64,000 nt of DNA, from positions 78,885,914 through 78,949,913 of the forward strand of contig NC_090729.1 in the NCBI RefSeq assembly GCF_036898095.1. The letters are read 5' to 3'. How positions within the stretch are numbered: position 1 is the first letter of the stretch; the number at the start of each line of letters is the position of its first letter. The stretch comes from Palaemon carinicauda. Lineage: Eukaryota > Arthropoda > Malacostraca > Decapoda > Palaemonidae. The position numbers and the translations under genes were made by a program. Shown here piece after piece: positions 36,153 through 49,744 of this stretch. The notes under the pieces are model-generated. The model saw only the letters and a program-made list of their open reading frames with translations. It did not search any database and was not told the DNA's origin.

Positions 36153-39100
36153 GTCGAGGCGGCAACGTCTTTTTATCAAGGTAAGGTGTCTGCAAGAGAA
36201 CCTCATATCCTTATAATCCTTACCCAGCCTTCAATCTTCCTTCTTTATGACATCCCATCCATTCCCTTTATCCTTAACGAAAGATCCTAACCGCGAAACT
36301 TTATTAATTTTATCCCATCCTTACATCCCAACCATGTGTGCCATCTGCTCCTAACCTAATAACCTCACCCTGTGACAGTGTTAATTTCCATGCGATAATG
36401 TTCTTGGATTTTATTTGTTTAAAAGTTAAAACCACACGACTTCATCATGTTCTCAGCCTGTAGAAATAAATTGTGTAAGTGATCCGTCAATAACTTAATT
36501 TATTTTCCCTTTTCAGGGAATGAGATTCTTTGCTGAAGTCGTCCACGGTCTCTCCAACCCACGTGAAGCACAATCCTTGCGGCTTAAATCACCAAGAATA
36601 TCTTTCCCCGTTGTGCTCCCTTTTTTATTCAAGTTCAGTGAAATAGGATTGCTGTAAATAGATCTGTTGTTGGTATTTATTGTCTTAATGGTGGGTGGGG
36701 ACCTTAACCTCCTTTTTATTGTTCTTTTGTTCATGCCAGGAGTTCTTAACCAAGGCCGGACTCACACGGCGTAACAAACTGGCGACTTTGACAGGATTCG
36801 TTAAGATAGTCATTTAAAAATATTGTGATTAAAGTAAAAATTCCACCTTTCCTGTCTTTAACGACGAGACGAACCTTAATTTCCTTTTAAAGTAAATTCT
36901 ATTATCACTGGAGTTAGAACCATGGAAGAAAAAAAGCCAAAACATTTTATATTTGCTGCTAATATCGTGTGTTTATTGTCCGTTCGTTAGCACAGCCAAA
37001 ACCTCTCTTTTTAAAACACTCGGTAAGTATCAGTTGCGTTTAACAGAATAGCCAACCGTTTGTGACGAATTTGCATTTTGTTCATTTTTAGCAGAAGTTA
37101 TCACAGTGATTAACATTTATCAAATATATTGTGGATTAAGTGCATGTTTTATTTTGTGTTGAAAAATAAGTAAAGTTTAAGAAATTTTACGAAAATGTAC
37201 AATGAAACAGGCTGGTCTCATATCGAAACTCCTGGCTTACGTTTCACGTAAACGTTGTACGGCAGTGAGGGCACATTGCACAATTTGTGTTGGGTAACAG
37301 TAAAGAAGCATTGCATCCTTTGTTATTTCGTGTTTTTGTAATATTTGGTGGTTTGTTATTGTGAATTTATGTAATATTTTGTGAGATATTTATTATGTAC
37401 ATGATTTTAAAGGGATAATTCTCGTACGATTATGTTAAAATTGTTAAATTAGCATTGAAGGATTTTGAATATCACATTCAATTCCATTTTTCAGTAAGTA
37501 TACGATCATTCAGATAAAATATCTTGGAGATGTAATAGCTTAAATTCACTTTTGTTGAAGGGATATTTGTACAGGGGTTGATTATTCTTTGCAAGGCAAT
37601 ACGTAAGCTCAGTGACATTGTTTGATTTTATTCAATCTATTATACTTTAGGTATAAATACAAACTTTGCTTTAAGCCACAGAGTTATAAGTGATGGTGTT
37701 GCAGGGACGCACCCGCACATTTTTATAAACCCATTACTACTACATGTCTGGCGTACAGGAACACCCATTGCTGATTCCTATTTTATGTCTAGTGTACAGG
37801 ATCACCAATCACTGTGATTCCATTTTTTATGTCTAGCGTACAGGAACACCCATCACTTTGATTCCTATTTTATGTCTAGTGTAGAGGATCACCCATTGCT
37901 GTGATTCCATTTTTTATATCTAGTGTACAGAAACACCCATCGCTGTGATTCCAATTTTGTCTTCTCTATAGAATCACCCATCACTGTGATTCAATTTTTA
38001 TGTCTTTCGTACAGTATCACCCATTGCTGTGATTCCTATTTTATCTCTAGTGAATAGGATCACCCATTGGTATAATTCCATTGTTTTTAGTGTGCATAAT
38101 CACCTATTTCTGTGATCCCTGATGAAATTTTGTTGCTCATTGTTTTGGAAACCTTACAAAGAGACAAACTACGTGCCCACACATTGGCGTGATCCCTGTT
38201 TTTCTAGGTACTGTTTAATTCTTTGAGAGGCTTTCCTTTTAGTGATAGTTCTTTTCTGAAAGGTATTTTTACAGCCACCGTGTACTGTGCCCAGCTCCAT
38301 CTTTATCATTTCTTCTGTGTAATTTCTTGCACGGTTAACACTCTAACTTGAGCTGTTGAGTTTGGTCTGGTCGCTGTCTCTATAGGGAACTGGCAAAATA
38401 ACTTCCACTGAGTTTGTGGGCTTGGCAGAACGAAAAGGCTATGAGGGAGACGCATTGTGAAGGTATGAGCGAGAACTCATGATTGAGGCCAAGGCCTGGA
38501 GAAGAGTCGTGCAAGAAAAGATGTGGGATGATAGAGAAAGAGCGAGAGTGCATGAATTAAAGATGTGGGGAATGAGTATTCAATTAGCCCAGCTAATTAA
38601 CTCTTAACCCCAACCCAATAGTGCCAAAGTCCAGCAGGACTATTGCAGTAAGGTTTGGTGCATTGAAGGAGTCACCAAAGACCTCCCTATAGTAGAGCTG
38701 AAGGTAACCACGTCTCAGGTCAGCAAAGGGTGCAAACAAGAGACAGTGAGCAATGTCACACATGAGGGCTACAACTTGCTCTTGGGTCAAGACCTCCTGA
38801 AAGGCATACAGTGCGTGCCCATCAGGTGCATGAAGGCTGCCAAGCTGGAGCCCAAAACTGTGAGGATGCAACCTGCAGAGGAAAACGAATGGCTAGGTAA
38901 CATTGACCTTGGTGAGATAGCTTGGTTAAGTGAGGAGGGCCAGGAATCTTCCCTCCCAGCAACGAGTCTAAGCTCCATACCCGAGAATTCTCTCCAGATG
39001 AACTTGTGCTGCTTTCCAACACTGGCGATAGGGGTACCTCAAAAACCAGGCCAGAGCTCTAAGAGGGTGCCAAAAAGGAAGTACCAATTAGCCCTAAGAC

Positions 39101-39551
39101 CCTAAAGAGCTAGACAGAGTTCGTCAGATTCTAGCTGTTGGATGAGATGCTGGAAAACTCCTGGGAAGCCGCCTACTTGAACGAAGTGGAAATTAATAAT
39201 CTCTCTAACGAGGACTTCTTGCTAAAGGATGAGGTACCTTCAAAATCTGTCAAGGTTCCCACGATCCTGCTGAGGTTATGAGCTAGCAAGTAGTTGTCAA
39301 CTGTTACCCCCGGTTGTAGGTGCTAGGCATGGCCCTTGAGGGACTTGGAGGACAATTTGGTATGAAGTGTACTACCCAGCTGATGCAGTGTCAGTTCTGG
39401 ACAGGCTTGCAAACAATTGTTAAGGCGTAGGTAGCCTACTGCCATCCTTGCCAAGTCACCAGCAACTCAAAGCAGGTAGTGTCGAAGGAATCTCTCCAAA
39501 TCATCCCATCCAAAAGTATTCCCTTCCCTGATGTGTGGGTGGAATATCTAA
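36153..39551 (+). repeat. Array unit 11
   Basis: 3399 bp. It shares TTAAATTAGC with unit 10. The protease frame ends at 39105. Confidence 0.97.
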
Positions 39552-42500
39552 GTCGAGGCGGCAACGTCTTTTTATCAAGGTAAGGTGTCTGCAAGAGAAC
39601 CTCATATCCTTATAATCCTTACCCAGCCTTCAATCTTCCTTCTTTATGACATCCCATCCATTCCCTTTATCCTTAACGAAAGATCCTAACCGCGAAACTT
39701 TATTAATTTTATCCCATCCTTACATCCCAACCATGTGTGCCATCTGCTCCTAACCTAATAACCTCACCCTGTGACAGTGTTAATTTCCATGCGATAATGT
39801 TCTTGGATTTTATTTGTTTAAAAGTTAAAACCACACGACTTCATCATGTTCTCAGCCTGTAGAAATAAATTGTGTAAGTGATCCGTCAATAACTTAATTT
39901 ATTTTCCCTTTTCAGGGAATGAGATTCTTTGCTGAAGTCGTCCACGGTCTCTCCAACCCACGTGAAGCACAATCCTTGCGGCTTAAATCACCAAGAATAT
40001 CTTTCCCCGTTGTGCTCCCTTTTTTATTCAAGTTCAGTGAAATAGGATTGCTGTAAATAGATCTGTTGTTGGTATTTATTGTCTTAATGGTGGGTGGGGA
40101 CCTTAACCTCCTTTTTATTGTTCTTTTGTTCATGCCAGGAGTTCTTAACCAAGGCCGGACTCACACGGCGTAACAAACTGGCGACTTTGACAGGATTCGT
40201 TAAGATAGTCATTTAAAAATATTGTGATTAAAGTAAAAATTCCACCTTTCCTGTCTTTAACGACGAGACGAACCTTAATTTCCTTTTAAAGTAAATTCTA
40301 TTATCACTGGAGTTAGAACCATGGAAGAAAAAAAGCCAAAACATTTTATATTTGCTGCTAATATCGTGTGTTTATTGTCCGTTCGTTAGCACAGCCAAAA
40401 CCTCTCTTTTTAAAACACTCGGTAAGTATCAGTTGCGTTTAACAGAATAGCCAACCGTTTGTGACGAATTTGCATTTTGTTCATTTTTAGCAGAAGTTAT
40501 CACAGTGATTAACATTTATCAAATATATTGTGGATTAAGTGCATGTTTTATTTTGTGTTGAAAAATAAGTAAAGTTTAAGAAATTTTACGAAAATGTACA
40601 ATGAAACAGGCTGGTCTCATATCGAAACTCCTGGCTTACGTTTCACGTAAACGTTGTACGGCAGTGAGGGCACATTGCACGATTTATGTTGGGTAACAGT
40701 AAAGAAGCATTGCATCCTTTGTTATTTCGTGTTTTTGTAATATTTGGTGGTTTGTTATTGTGAATTTATGTAATATTTTGTGAGATATTTATTATGTACA
40801 TGATTTTAAAGGGATAATTCTCGTACGAGTATGTTAAAATTGTTAAACTAGCATTGAAGGATTTTGAATATCACATTCAATTCCATTTTTCAGTAAGTAT
40901 ACGATCATTCAGATAAAATATCTTGGAGATGTAATAGCTTAAATTCACTTTTGTTGAAGGGATATTTGTACAGGGGTTGATTATTCTTTGCAAGGCAATA
41001 CGTAAGCTCAGTGACATTGTTTGATTTTATTCAATCTATTATACTTTAGGTATAAATACAAACTTTGCTTTAAGCCACAGAGTTATAAGTGATGGTGTTG
41101 CAGGGACGCACCCGCACATTTTTATAAACCCATTACTACTACATGTCTGGCGTACAGGAACACCCATTGCTGATTCCTATTTTATGTCTAGTGTACAGGA
41201 TCACCAATCACTGTGATTCCATTTTTTATGTCTAGCGTACAGGAACACCCATCACTTTGATTCCTATTTTATGTCTAGTGTAGAGGATCACCCATTGCTG
41301 TGATTCCATTTTTATATCTAGTGTACAGAAACACCCATCGCTGTGATTCCAATTTTGTCTTCTCTATAGAATCACCCATCACTGTGATTCAATTTTTATG
41401 TCTTTCGTACAGTATCACCCATTGCTGTGATTCCTATTTTATCTCTAGTGAATAGGATCACCCATTGGTATAATTCCATTGTTTTTAGTGTGCATAATCA
41501 CCTATTTCTGTGATCCCTGATGAATTTTGTTGCTCATTGTTTTGGAAACCTTACAAAGAGACAAACTACGTGCCCACACATTGGCGTGATCCCTGTTTTT
41601 CTAGGTACTGTTTAATTCTTTGAGAGGCTTTCCTTTTAGTGATAGTTCTTTTCTGAAAGGTATTTTTACAGCCACCGTGTACTGTGCCCAGCTCCATCTT
41701 TATCATTTCTTCTGTGTAATTTCTTGCACGGTTAACACTCTAACTTGAGCTGTTGAGTTTGGTCTGGTCGCTGTCTCTATAGGGAACTGGCAAAATAACT
41801 TCCACTGAGTTTGTGGGCTTGGCAGAACGAAAAGGCTATGAGGGAGACGCATTGTGAAGGTATGAGCGAGAACTCATGATTGAGGCCAAGGCCTGGAGAA
41901 GAGTCGTGCAAGAAAAGATGTGGGATGATAGAGAAAGAGCGAGAGTGCATGAATTAAAGATGTGGGGAATGAGTATTCAATTAGCCCAGCTAATTAACTC
42001 TAAACCCCAACCCAATAGTGCCAAAGTCCAGCAGGACTATTGCAGTAAGGTTTGGTGCATTGAAGGAGTCACCAAAGACCTCCCTATAGTAGAGCTGAAG
42101 GTAACCACGTCTCAGGTCAGCAAAGGGTGCAAACAAGAGACAGTGAGCAATGTCACACATGAGGGCTACAACTTGCTCTTGGGTCAAGACCTCCTGAAAG
42201 GCATACAGTGCGTGCCCATCAGGTGCATGAAGGCTGCCAAGCTGGAGCCCAAAACTGTGAGGATGCAACCTGCAGAGGAAAACGAATGGCTAGGTAACAT
42301 TGACCTTGGTGAGATAGCTTGGTTAAGTGAGGAGGGCCAGGAATCTTCCCTCCCAGCAACGAGTCTAAGCTCCATACCCGAGAATTCTCTCCAGATGAAC
42401 TTGTGCTGCTTTCCAACACTGGCGATAGGGGTACCTCAAAAACCAGGCCAGAGCTCTAAGAGGGTGCCAAAAAGGAAGTACCAATTAGCCCTAAGACCCT

Positions 42501-42948
42501 AAAGAGCTAGACAGAGTTCGTCAGATTCTAGCTGTTGGATGAGATGCTGGAAAACTCCTGGGAAGCCGCCTACTTGAACGAAGTGGAAATTAATAATCTC
42601 TCTAACGAGGACTTCTTGCTAAAGGATGAGGTACCTTCAAAATCTGTCAAGGTTCCCACGATCCTGCTGAGGTTATGAGCTAGCAAGTAGTTGTCAACTG
42701 TTACCCCCGGTTGTAGGTGCTAGGCATGGCCCTTGAGGGACTTGGAGGACAATTTGGTATGAAGTGTACTACCCAGCTGATGCAGTGTCAGTTCTGGACA
42801 GGCTTGCAAACAATTGTTAAGGCGTAGGTAGCCTACTGCCATCCTTGCCAAGTCACCAGCAACTCAAAGCAGGTAGTGTCGAAGGAATCTCTCCAAATCA
42901 TCCTATCCAAAAGTATTCCCTTCCCTGATGTGTGGGTGGAATATCTAA
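39552..42948 (+). repeat. Array unit 12
   Basis: 3397 bp. Two private 1-bp deletions lie in or next to the minisatellite. A T-to-A change at 42002 turns the gag/protease stop TAA into AAA, so the frame runs open from 41876 to 42502. It has ACGAGTATG with CACGATTTATG. Confidence 0.97.
41876..42502 (+). pseudogene. gag-pol: Unit 12 fused gag-protease open frame (208 codons)
   Basis: This is the only copy in which gag and protease fragments read through as one open frame. The other units have TAA where this one has AAA (42002-42004, Lys43). Residues 1-42 are the charged gag piece, about 62-105 the retropepsin C-terminal pattern with LLLGQDLL, and about 106-208 the Ser/Pro-rich linker. It still lacks the gag core and the protease active site, and a TGA lies just upstream, so it is a relic and not a working gene. 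The longer frame may be chance. Confidence 0.6.
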
Positions 42949-45900
42949 GTCGAGGCGGCAACGTCTTTTTATCAAGGTAAGGTGTCTGCAAGAGAACCTC
43001 ATATCCTTATAATCCTTACCCAGCCTTCAATCTTCCTTCTTTATGACATCCCATCCATTCCCTTTATCCTTAACGAAAGATCCTAATCGCGAAACTTTAT
43101 TAATTTTATCCCATCCTTACATCCCAACCATGTGTGCCATCTGCTCCTAACCTAATAACCTCACCCTGTGACAGTGTTAATTTCCATGCGATAATGTTCT
43201 TGGATTTTATTTGTTTAAAAGTTAAAACCACACGACTTCATCATGTTCTCAGCCTGTAGAAATAAATTGTGTAAGTGATCCGTCAATAACTTAATTTATT
43301 TTCCCTTTTCAGGGAATGAGATTCTTTGCTGAAGTCGTCCACGGTCTCTCCAACCCACGTGAAGCACAATCCTTGCGGCTTAAATCACCAAGAATATCTT
43401 TCCCCGTTGTGCTCCCTTTTTTATTCAAGTTCAGTGAAATAGGATTGCTGTAAATAGATCTGTTGTTGGTATTTATTATCTTAATGGTGGGTGGGGACCT
43501 TAACCTCCTTTTTATTGTTCTTTTGTTCATGCCAGGAGTTCTTAACCAAGGCCGGACTCACACGGCGTAACAAACTGGCGACTTTGACAGGATTCGTTAA
43601 GATAGTCATTTAAAAATATTGTGATTAAAGTAAAAATTCCACCTTTCCTGTCTTTAACGACGAGACGAACCTTAATTTCCTTTTAAAGTAAATTCTATTA
43701 TCACTGGAGTTAGAACCATGGAAGAAAAAAAGCCAAAACATTTTATATTTGCTGCTAATATCGTGTGTTTATTGTCCGTTCGTTAGCACAGCCAAAACCT
43801 CTCTTTTTAAAACACTCGGTAAGTATCAGTTGCGTTTAACAGAATAGCCAACCGTTTGTGACGAATTTGCATTTTGTTCATTTTTAGCAGAAGTTATCAC
43901 AGTGATTAACATTTATCAAATATATTGTGGATTAAGTGCATGTTTTATTTTGTGTTGAAAAATAAGTAAAGTTTAAGAAATTTTACGAAAATGTACAATG
44001 AAACAGGCTGGTCTCATATCGAAACTCCTGGCTTACGTTTCACGTAAACGTTGTACGGCAGTGAGGGCACATTGCACGATTTATGTTGGGTAACAGTAAA
44101 GAAGCATTGCATCCTTTGTTATTTCGTGTTTTTGTAATATTTGGTGGTTTGTTATTGTGAATTTATATAATATTTTGTGAGATATTTATTATGTACATGA
44201 TTTTAAAGGGATAATTCTCGTACGAGTATGTTAAAATTGTTAAACTAGCATTGAAGGATTTTGAATATCACATTCAATTCCATTTTTCAGTAAGTATACG
44301 ATCATTCAGATAAAATATCTTGGAGATGTAATAGCTTAAATTCACTTTTGTTGAAGGGATATTTGTACAGGGGTTGATTATTCTTTGCAAGGCAATACGT
44401 AAGCTCAGTGACATTGTTTGATTTTATTCAATCTATTATACTTTAGGTATAAATACAAACTTTGCTTTAAGCCACAGAGTTATAAGTGATGGTGTTGCAG
44501 GGACGCACCCGCACATTTTTATAAACCCATTACTACTACATGTCTGGCGTACAGGAACACCCATTGCTGATTCCTATTTTATGTCTAGTGTACAGGATCA
44601 CCAATCACTGTGATTCCATTTTTTATGTCTAGCGTACAGGAACACCCATCACTTTGATTCCTATTTTATGTCTAGTGTAGAGGATCACCCATTGCTGTGA
44701 TTCCATTTTTTATATCTAGTGTACAGAAACACCCATCGCTGTGATTCCAATTTTGTCTTCTCTATAGAATCACCCATCACTGTGATTCAATTTTTATGTC
44801 TTTCGTACAGTATCACCCATTGCTGTGATTCCTATTTTATCTCTAGTGAATAGGATCACCCATTGGTATAATTCCATTGTTTTTAGTGTGCATAATCACC
44901 TATTTCTGTGATCCCTGATGAAATTTTGTTGCTCATTGTTTTGGAAACCTTACAAAGAGACAAACTACGTGCCCACACATTGGCGTGATCCCTGTTTTTC
45001 TAGGTACTGTTTAATTCTTTGAGAGGCTTTCCTTTTAGTGATAGTTCTTTTCTGAAAGGTATTTTTACAGCCACCGTGTACTGTGCCCAGCTCCATCTTT
45101 ATCATTTCTTCTGTGTAATTTCTTGCACGGTTAACACTCTAACTTGAGCTGTTGAGTTTGGTCTGGTCGCTGTCTCTATAGGGAACTGGCAAAATAACTT
45201 CCACTGAGTTTGTGGGCTTGGCAGAACGAAAAGGCTATGAGGGAGACGCATTGTGAAGGTATGAGCGAGAACTCATGATTGAGGCCAAGGCCTGGAGAAG
45301 AGTCGTGCAAGAAAAGATGTGGGATGATAGAGAAAGAGCGAGAGTGCATGAATTAAAGATGTGGGGAATGAGTATTCAATTAGCCCAGCTAATTAACTCT
45401 TAACCCCAACCCAATAGTGCCAAAGTCCAGCAGGACTATTGCAGTAAGGTTTGGTGCATTGAAGGAGTCACCAAAGACCTCCCTATAGTAGAGCTGAAGG
45501 TAACCACGTCTCAGGTCAGCAAAGGGTGCAAACAAGAGACAGTGAGCAATGTCACACATGAGGGCTACAACTTGCTCTTGGGTCAAGACCTCCTGAAAGG
45601 CATACAGTGCGTGCCCATCAGGTGCATGAAGGCTGCCAAGCTGGAGCCCAAAACTGTGAGGATGCAACCTGCAGAGGAAAACGAATGGCTAGGTAACATT
45701 GACCTTGGTGAGATAGCTTGGTTAAGTGAGGAGGGCCAGGAATCTTCCCTCCCAGCAACGAGTCTAAGCTCCATACCCGAGAATTCTCTCCAGATGAACT
45801 TGTGCTGCTTTCCAACACTGGGATAGGGGTACCTCAAAAACCAGGCCAGAGCTCTAAGAGGGTGCCAAAAAGGAAGTACCAATTAGCCCTAAGACCCTAA

Positions 45901-46346
45901 AGAGCTAGACAGAGTTCGTCAGATTCTAGCTGTTGGATGAGATGCTGGAAAACTCCTGGGAAGCCGCCTACTTGAACGAAGTGGAAATTAATAATCTCTC
46001 TAACGAGGACTTCTTGCTAAAGGATGAGGTACCTTCAAAATCTGTCAAGGTTCCCACGATCCTGCTGAGGTTATGAGCTAGCAAGTAGTTGTCAACTGTT
46101 ACCCCCGGTTGTAGGTGCTAGGCATGGCCCTTGAGGGACTTGGAGGACAATTTGGTATGAAGTGTACTACCCAGCTGATGCAGTGTCAGTTCTGGACAGG
46201 CTTGCAAACAATTGTTAAGGCGTAGGTAGCCTACTGCCATCCTTGCCAAGTCACCAGCAACTCAAAGCAGGTAGTGTCGAAGGAATCTCTCCAAATCATC
46301 CCATCCAAAAGTATTCCCTTCCCTGATGTGTGGGTGGAATATCTAA
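42949..46346 (+). repeat. Array unit 13
   Basis: 3398 bp. It shares CTAATCGCG in the LTR with units 14 and 15, and the ACTGGGATAG deletion with units 6, 9 and 14. The protease frame ends at 45826. Confidence 0.97.
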
Positions 46347-49300
46347 GTCGAGGCGGCAACGTCTTTTTATCAAGGTAAGGTGTCTGCAAGAGAACCTCAT
46401 ATCCTTATAATCCTTACCCAGCCTTCAATCTTCCTTCTTTATGACATCCCATCCATTCCCTTTATCCTTAACGAAAGATCCTAATCGCGAAACTTTATTA
46501 ATTTTATCCCATCCTTACATCCCAACCATGTGTGCCATCTGCTCCTAACCTAATAACCTCACCCTGTGACAGTGTTAATTTCCATGCGATAATGTTCTTG
46601 GATTTTATTTGTTTAAAAGTTAAAACCACACGACTTCATCATGTTCTCAGCCTGTAGAAATAAATTGTGTAAGTGATCCGTCAATAACTTAATTTATTTT
46701 CCCTTTTCAGGGAATGAGATTCTTTGCTGAAGTCGTCCACGGTCTCTCCAACCCACGTGAAGCACAATCCTTGCGGCTTAAATCACCAAGAATATCTTTC
46801 CCCGTTGTGCTCCCTTTTTTATTCAAGTTCAGTGAAATAGGATTGCTGTAAATAGATCTGTTGTTGGTATTTATTGTCTTAATGGTGGGTGGGGACCTTA
46901 ACCTCCTTTTTATTGTTCTTTTGTTCATGCCAGGAGTTCTTAACCAAGGCCGGACTCACACGGCGTAACAAACTGGCGACTTTGACAGGATTCGTTAAGA
47001 TAGTCATTTAAAAATATTGTGATTAAAGTAAAAATTCCACCTTTCCTGTCTTTAACGACGAGACGAACCTTAATTTCCTTTTAAAGTAAATTCTATTATC
47101 ACTGGAGTTAGAACCATGGAAGAAAAAAAGCCAAAACATTTTATATTTGCTGCTAATATCGTGTGTTTATTGTCCGTTCGTTAGCACAGCCAAAACCTCT
47201 CTTTTTAAAACACTCGGTAAGTATCAGTTGCGTTTAACAGAATAGCCAACCGTTTGTGACGAATTTGCATTTTGTTCATTTTTAGCAGAAGTTATCACAG
47301 TGATTAACATTTATCAAATATATTGTGGATTAAGTGCATGTTTTATTTTGTGTTGAAAAATAAGTAAAGTTTAAGAAATTTTACGAAAATGTACAATGAA
47401 ACAGGCTGGTCTCATATCGAAACTCCTGGCTTACGTTTCACGTAAACGTTGTACGGCAGTGAGGGCACATTGCACAATTTGTGTTGGGTAACAGTAAAGA
47501 AGCATTGCATCCTTTGTTATTTCGTGTTTTTGTAATATTTGGTGGTTTGTTATTGTGAATTTATGTAATATTTTGTGAGATATTTATTATGTACATGATT
47601 TTAAAGGGATAATTCTCGTACGAGTATGTTAAAATTGTTAAACTAGCATTGAAGGATTTTGAATATCACATTCAATTCCATTTTTCAGTAAGTATACGAT
47701 CATTCAGATAAAATATCTTGGAGATGTAATAGCTTAAATTCACTTTTGTTGAAGGGATATTTGTACAGGGGTTGATTATTCTTTGCAAGGCAATACGTAA
47801 GCTCAGTGACATTGTTTGATTTTATTCAATCTATTATACTTTAGGTATAAATACAAACTTTGCTTTAAGCCACAGAGTTATAAGTGATGGTGTTGCAGGG
47901 ACGCACCCGCACATTTTTATAAACCCATTACTACTACATGTCTGGCGTACAGGAACACCCATTGCTGATTCCTATTTTATGTCTAGTGTACAGGATCACC
48001 AATCACTGTGATTCCATTTTTTATGTCTAGCGTACAGGAACACCCATCACTTTGATTCCTATTTTATGTCTAGTGTAGAGGATCACCCATTGCTGTGATT
48101 CCATTTTTTATATCTAGTGTACAGAAACACCCATCGCTGTGATTCCAATTTTGTCTTCTCTATAGAATCACCCATCACTGTGATTCAATTTTTATGTCTT
48201 TCGTACAGTATCACCCATTGCTGTGATTCCTATTTTATCTCTAGTGAATAGGATCACCCATTGGTATAATTCCATTGTTTTTAGTGTGCATAATCACCTA
48301 TTTCTGTGATCCCTGATGAAATTTTGTTGCTCATTGTTTTGGAAACCTTACAAAGAGACAAACTACGTGCCCACACATTGGCGTGATCCCTGTTTTTCTA
48401 GGTACTGTTTAATTCTTTGAGAGGCTTTCCTTTTAGTGATAGTTCTTTTCTGAAAGGTATTTTTACAGCCACCGTGTACTGTGCCCAGCTCCATCTTTAT
48501 CATTTCTTCTGTGTAATTTCTTGCACGGTTAACACTCTAACTTGAGCTGTTGAGTTTGGTCTGGTCGCTGTCTCTATAGGGAACTGGCAAAATAACTTCC
48601 ACTGAGTTTGTGGGCTTGGCAGAACGAAAAGGCTATGAGGGAGACGCATTGTGAAGGTATGAGCGAGAACTCATGATTGAGGCCAAGGCCTGGAGAAGAG
48701 TCGTGCAAGAAAAGATGTGGGATGATAGAGAAAGAGCGAGAGTGCATGAATTAAAGATGTGGGGAATGAGTATTCAATTAGCCCAGCTAATTAACTCTTA
48801 ACCCCAACCCAATAGTGCCAAAGTCCAGCAGGACTATTGCAGTAAGGTTTGGTGCATTGAAGGAGTCACCAAAGACCTCCCTATAGTAGAGCTGAAGGTA
48901 ACCACGTCTCAGGTCAGCAAAGGGTGCAAACAAGAGACAGTGAGCAATGTCACACATGAGGGCTACAACTTGCTCTTGGGTCAAGACCTCCTGAAAGGCA
49001 TACAGTGCGTGCCCATCAGGTGCATGAAGGCTGCCAAGCTGGAGCCCAAAACTGTGAGGATGCAACCTGCAGAGGAAAACGAATGGCTAGGTAACATTGA
49101 CCTTGGTGAGATAGCTTGGTTAAGTGAGGAGGGCCAGGAATCTTCCCTCCCAGCAACGAGTCTAAGCTCCATACCCGAGAATTCTCTCCAGATGAACTTG
49201 TGCTGCTTTCCAACACTGGGATAGGGGTACCTCAAAAACCAGGCCAGAGCTCTAAGAGGGTGCCAAAAAGGAAGTACCAATTAGCCCTAAGACCCTAAAG

Positions 49301-49744
49301 AGCTAGACAGAGTTCGTCAGATTCTAGCTGTTGGATGAGATGCTGGAAAACTCCTGGGAAGCCGCCTACTTGAACGAAGTGGAAATTAATAATCTCTCTA
49401 ACGAGGACTTCTTGCTAAAGGATGAGGTACCTTCAAAATCTGTCAAGGTTCCCACGATCCTGCTGAGGTTATGAGCTAGCAAGTAGTTGTCAACTGTTAC
49501 CCCCGGTTGTAGGTGCTAGGCATGGCCCTTGAGGGACTTGGAGGACAATTTGGTATGAAGTGTACTACCCAGCTGATGCAGTGTCAGTTCTGGACAGGCT
49601 TGCAAACAATTGTTAAGGCGTAGGTAGCCTACTGCCATCCTTGCCAAGTCACCAGCAACTCAAAGCAGGTAGTGTCGAAGGAATCTCTCCAAATCATCCC
49701 ATCCAAAAGTATTCCCTTCCCTGATGTGTGGGTGGAATATCTAA
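46347..49744 (+). repeat. Array unit 14
   Basis: 3398 bp. It has CTAATCGCG and the ACTGGGATAG deletion, but CACAATTTGTG where unit 13 has CACGATTTATG. The protease frame ends at 49224. Confidence 0.97.
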
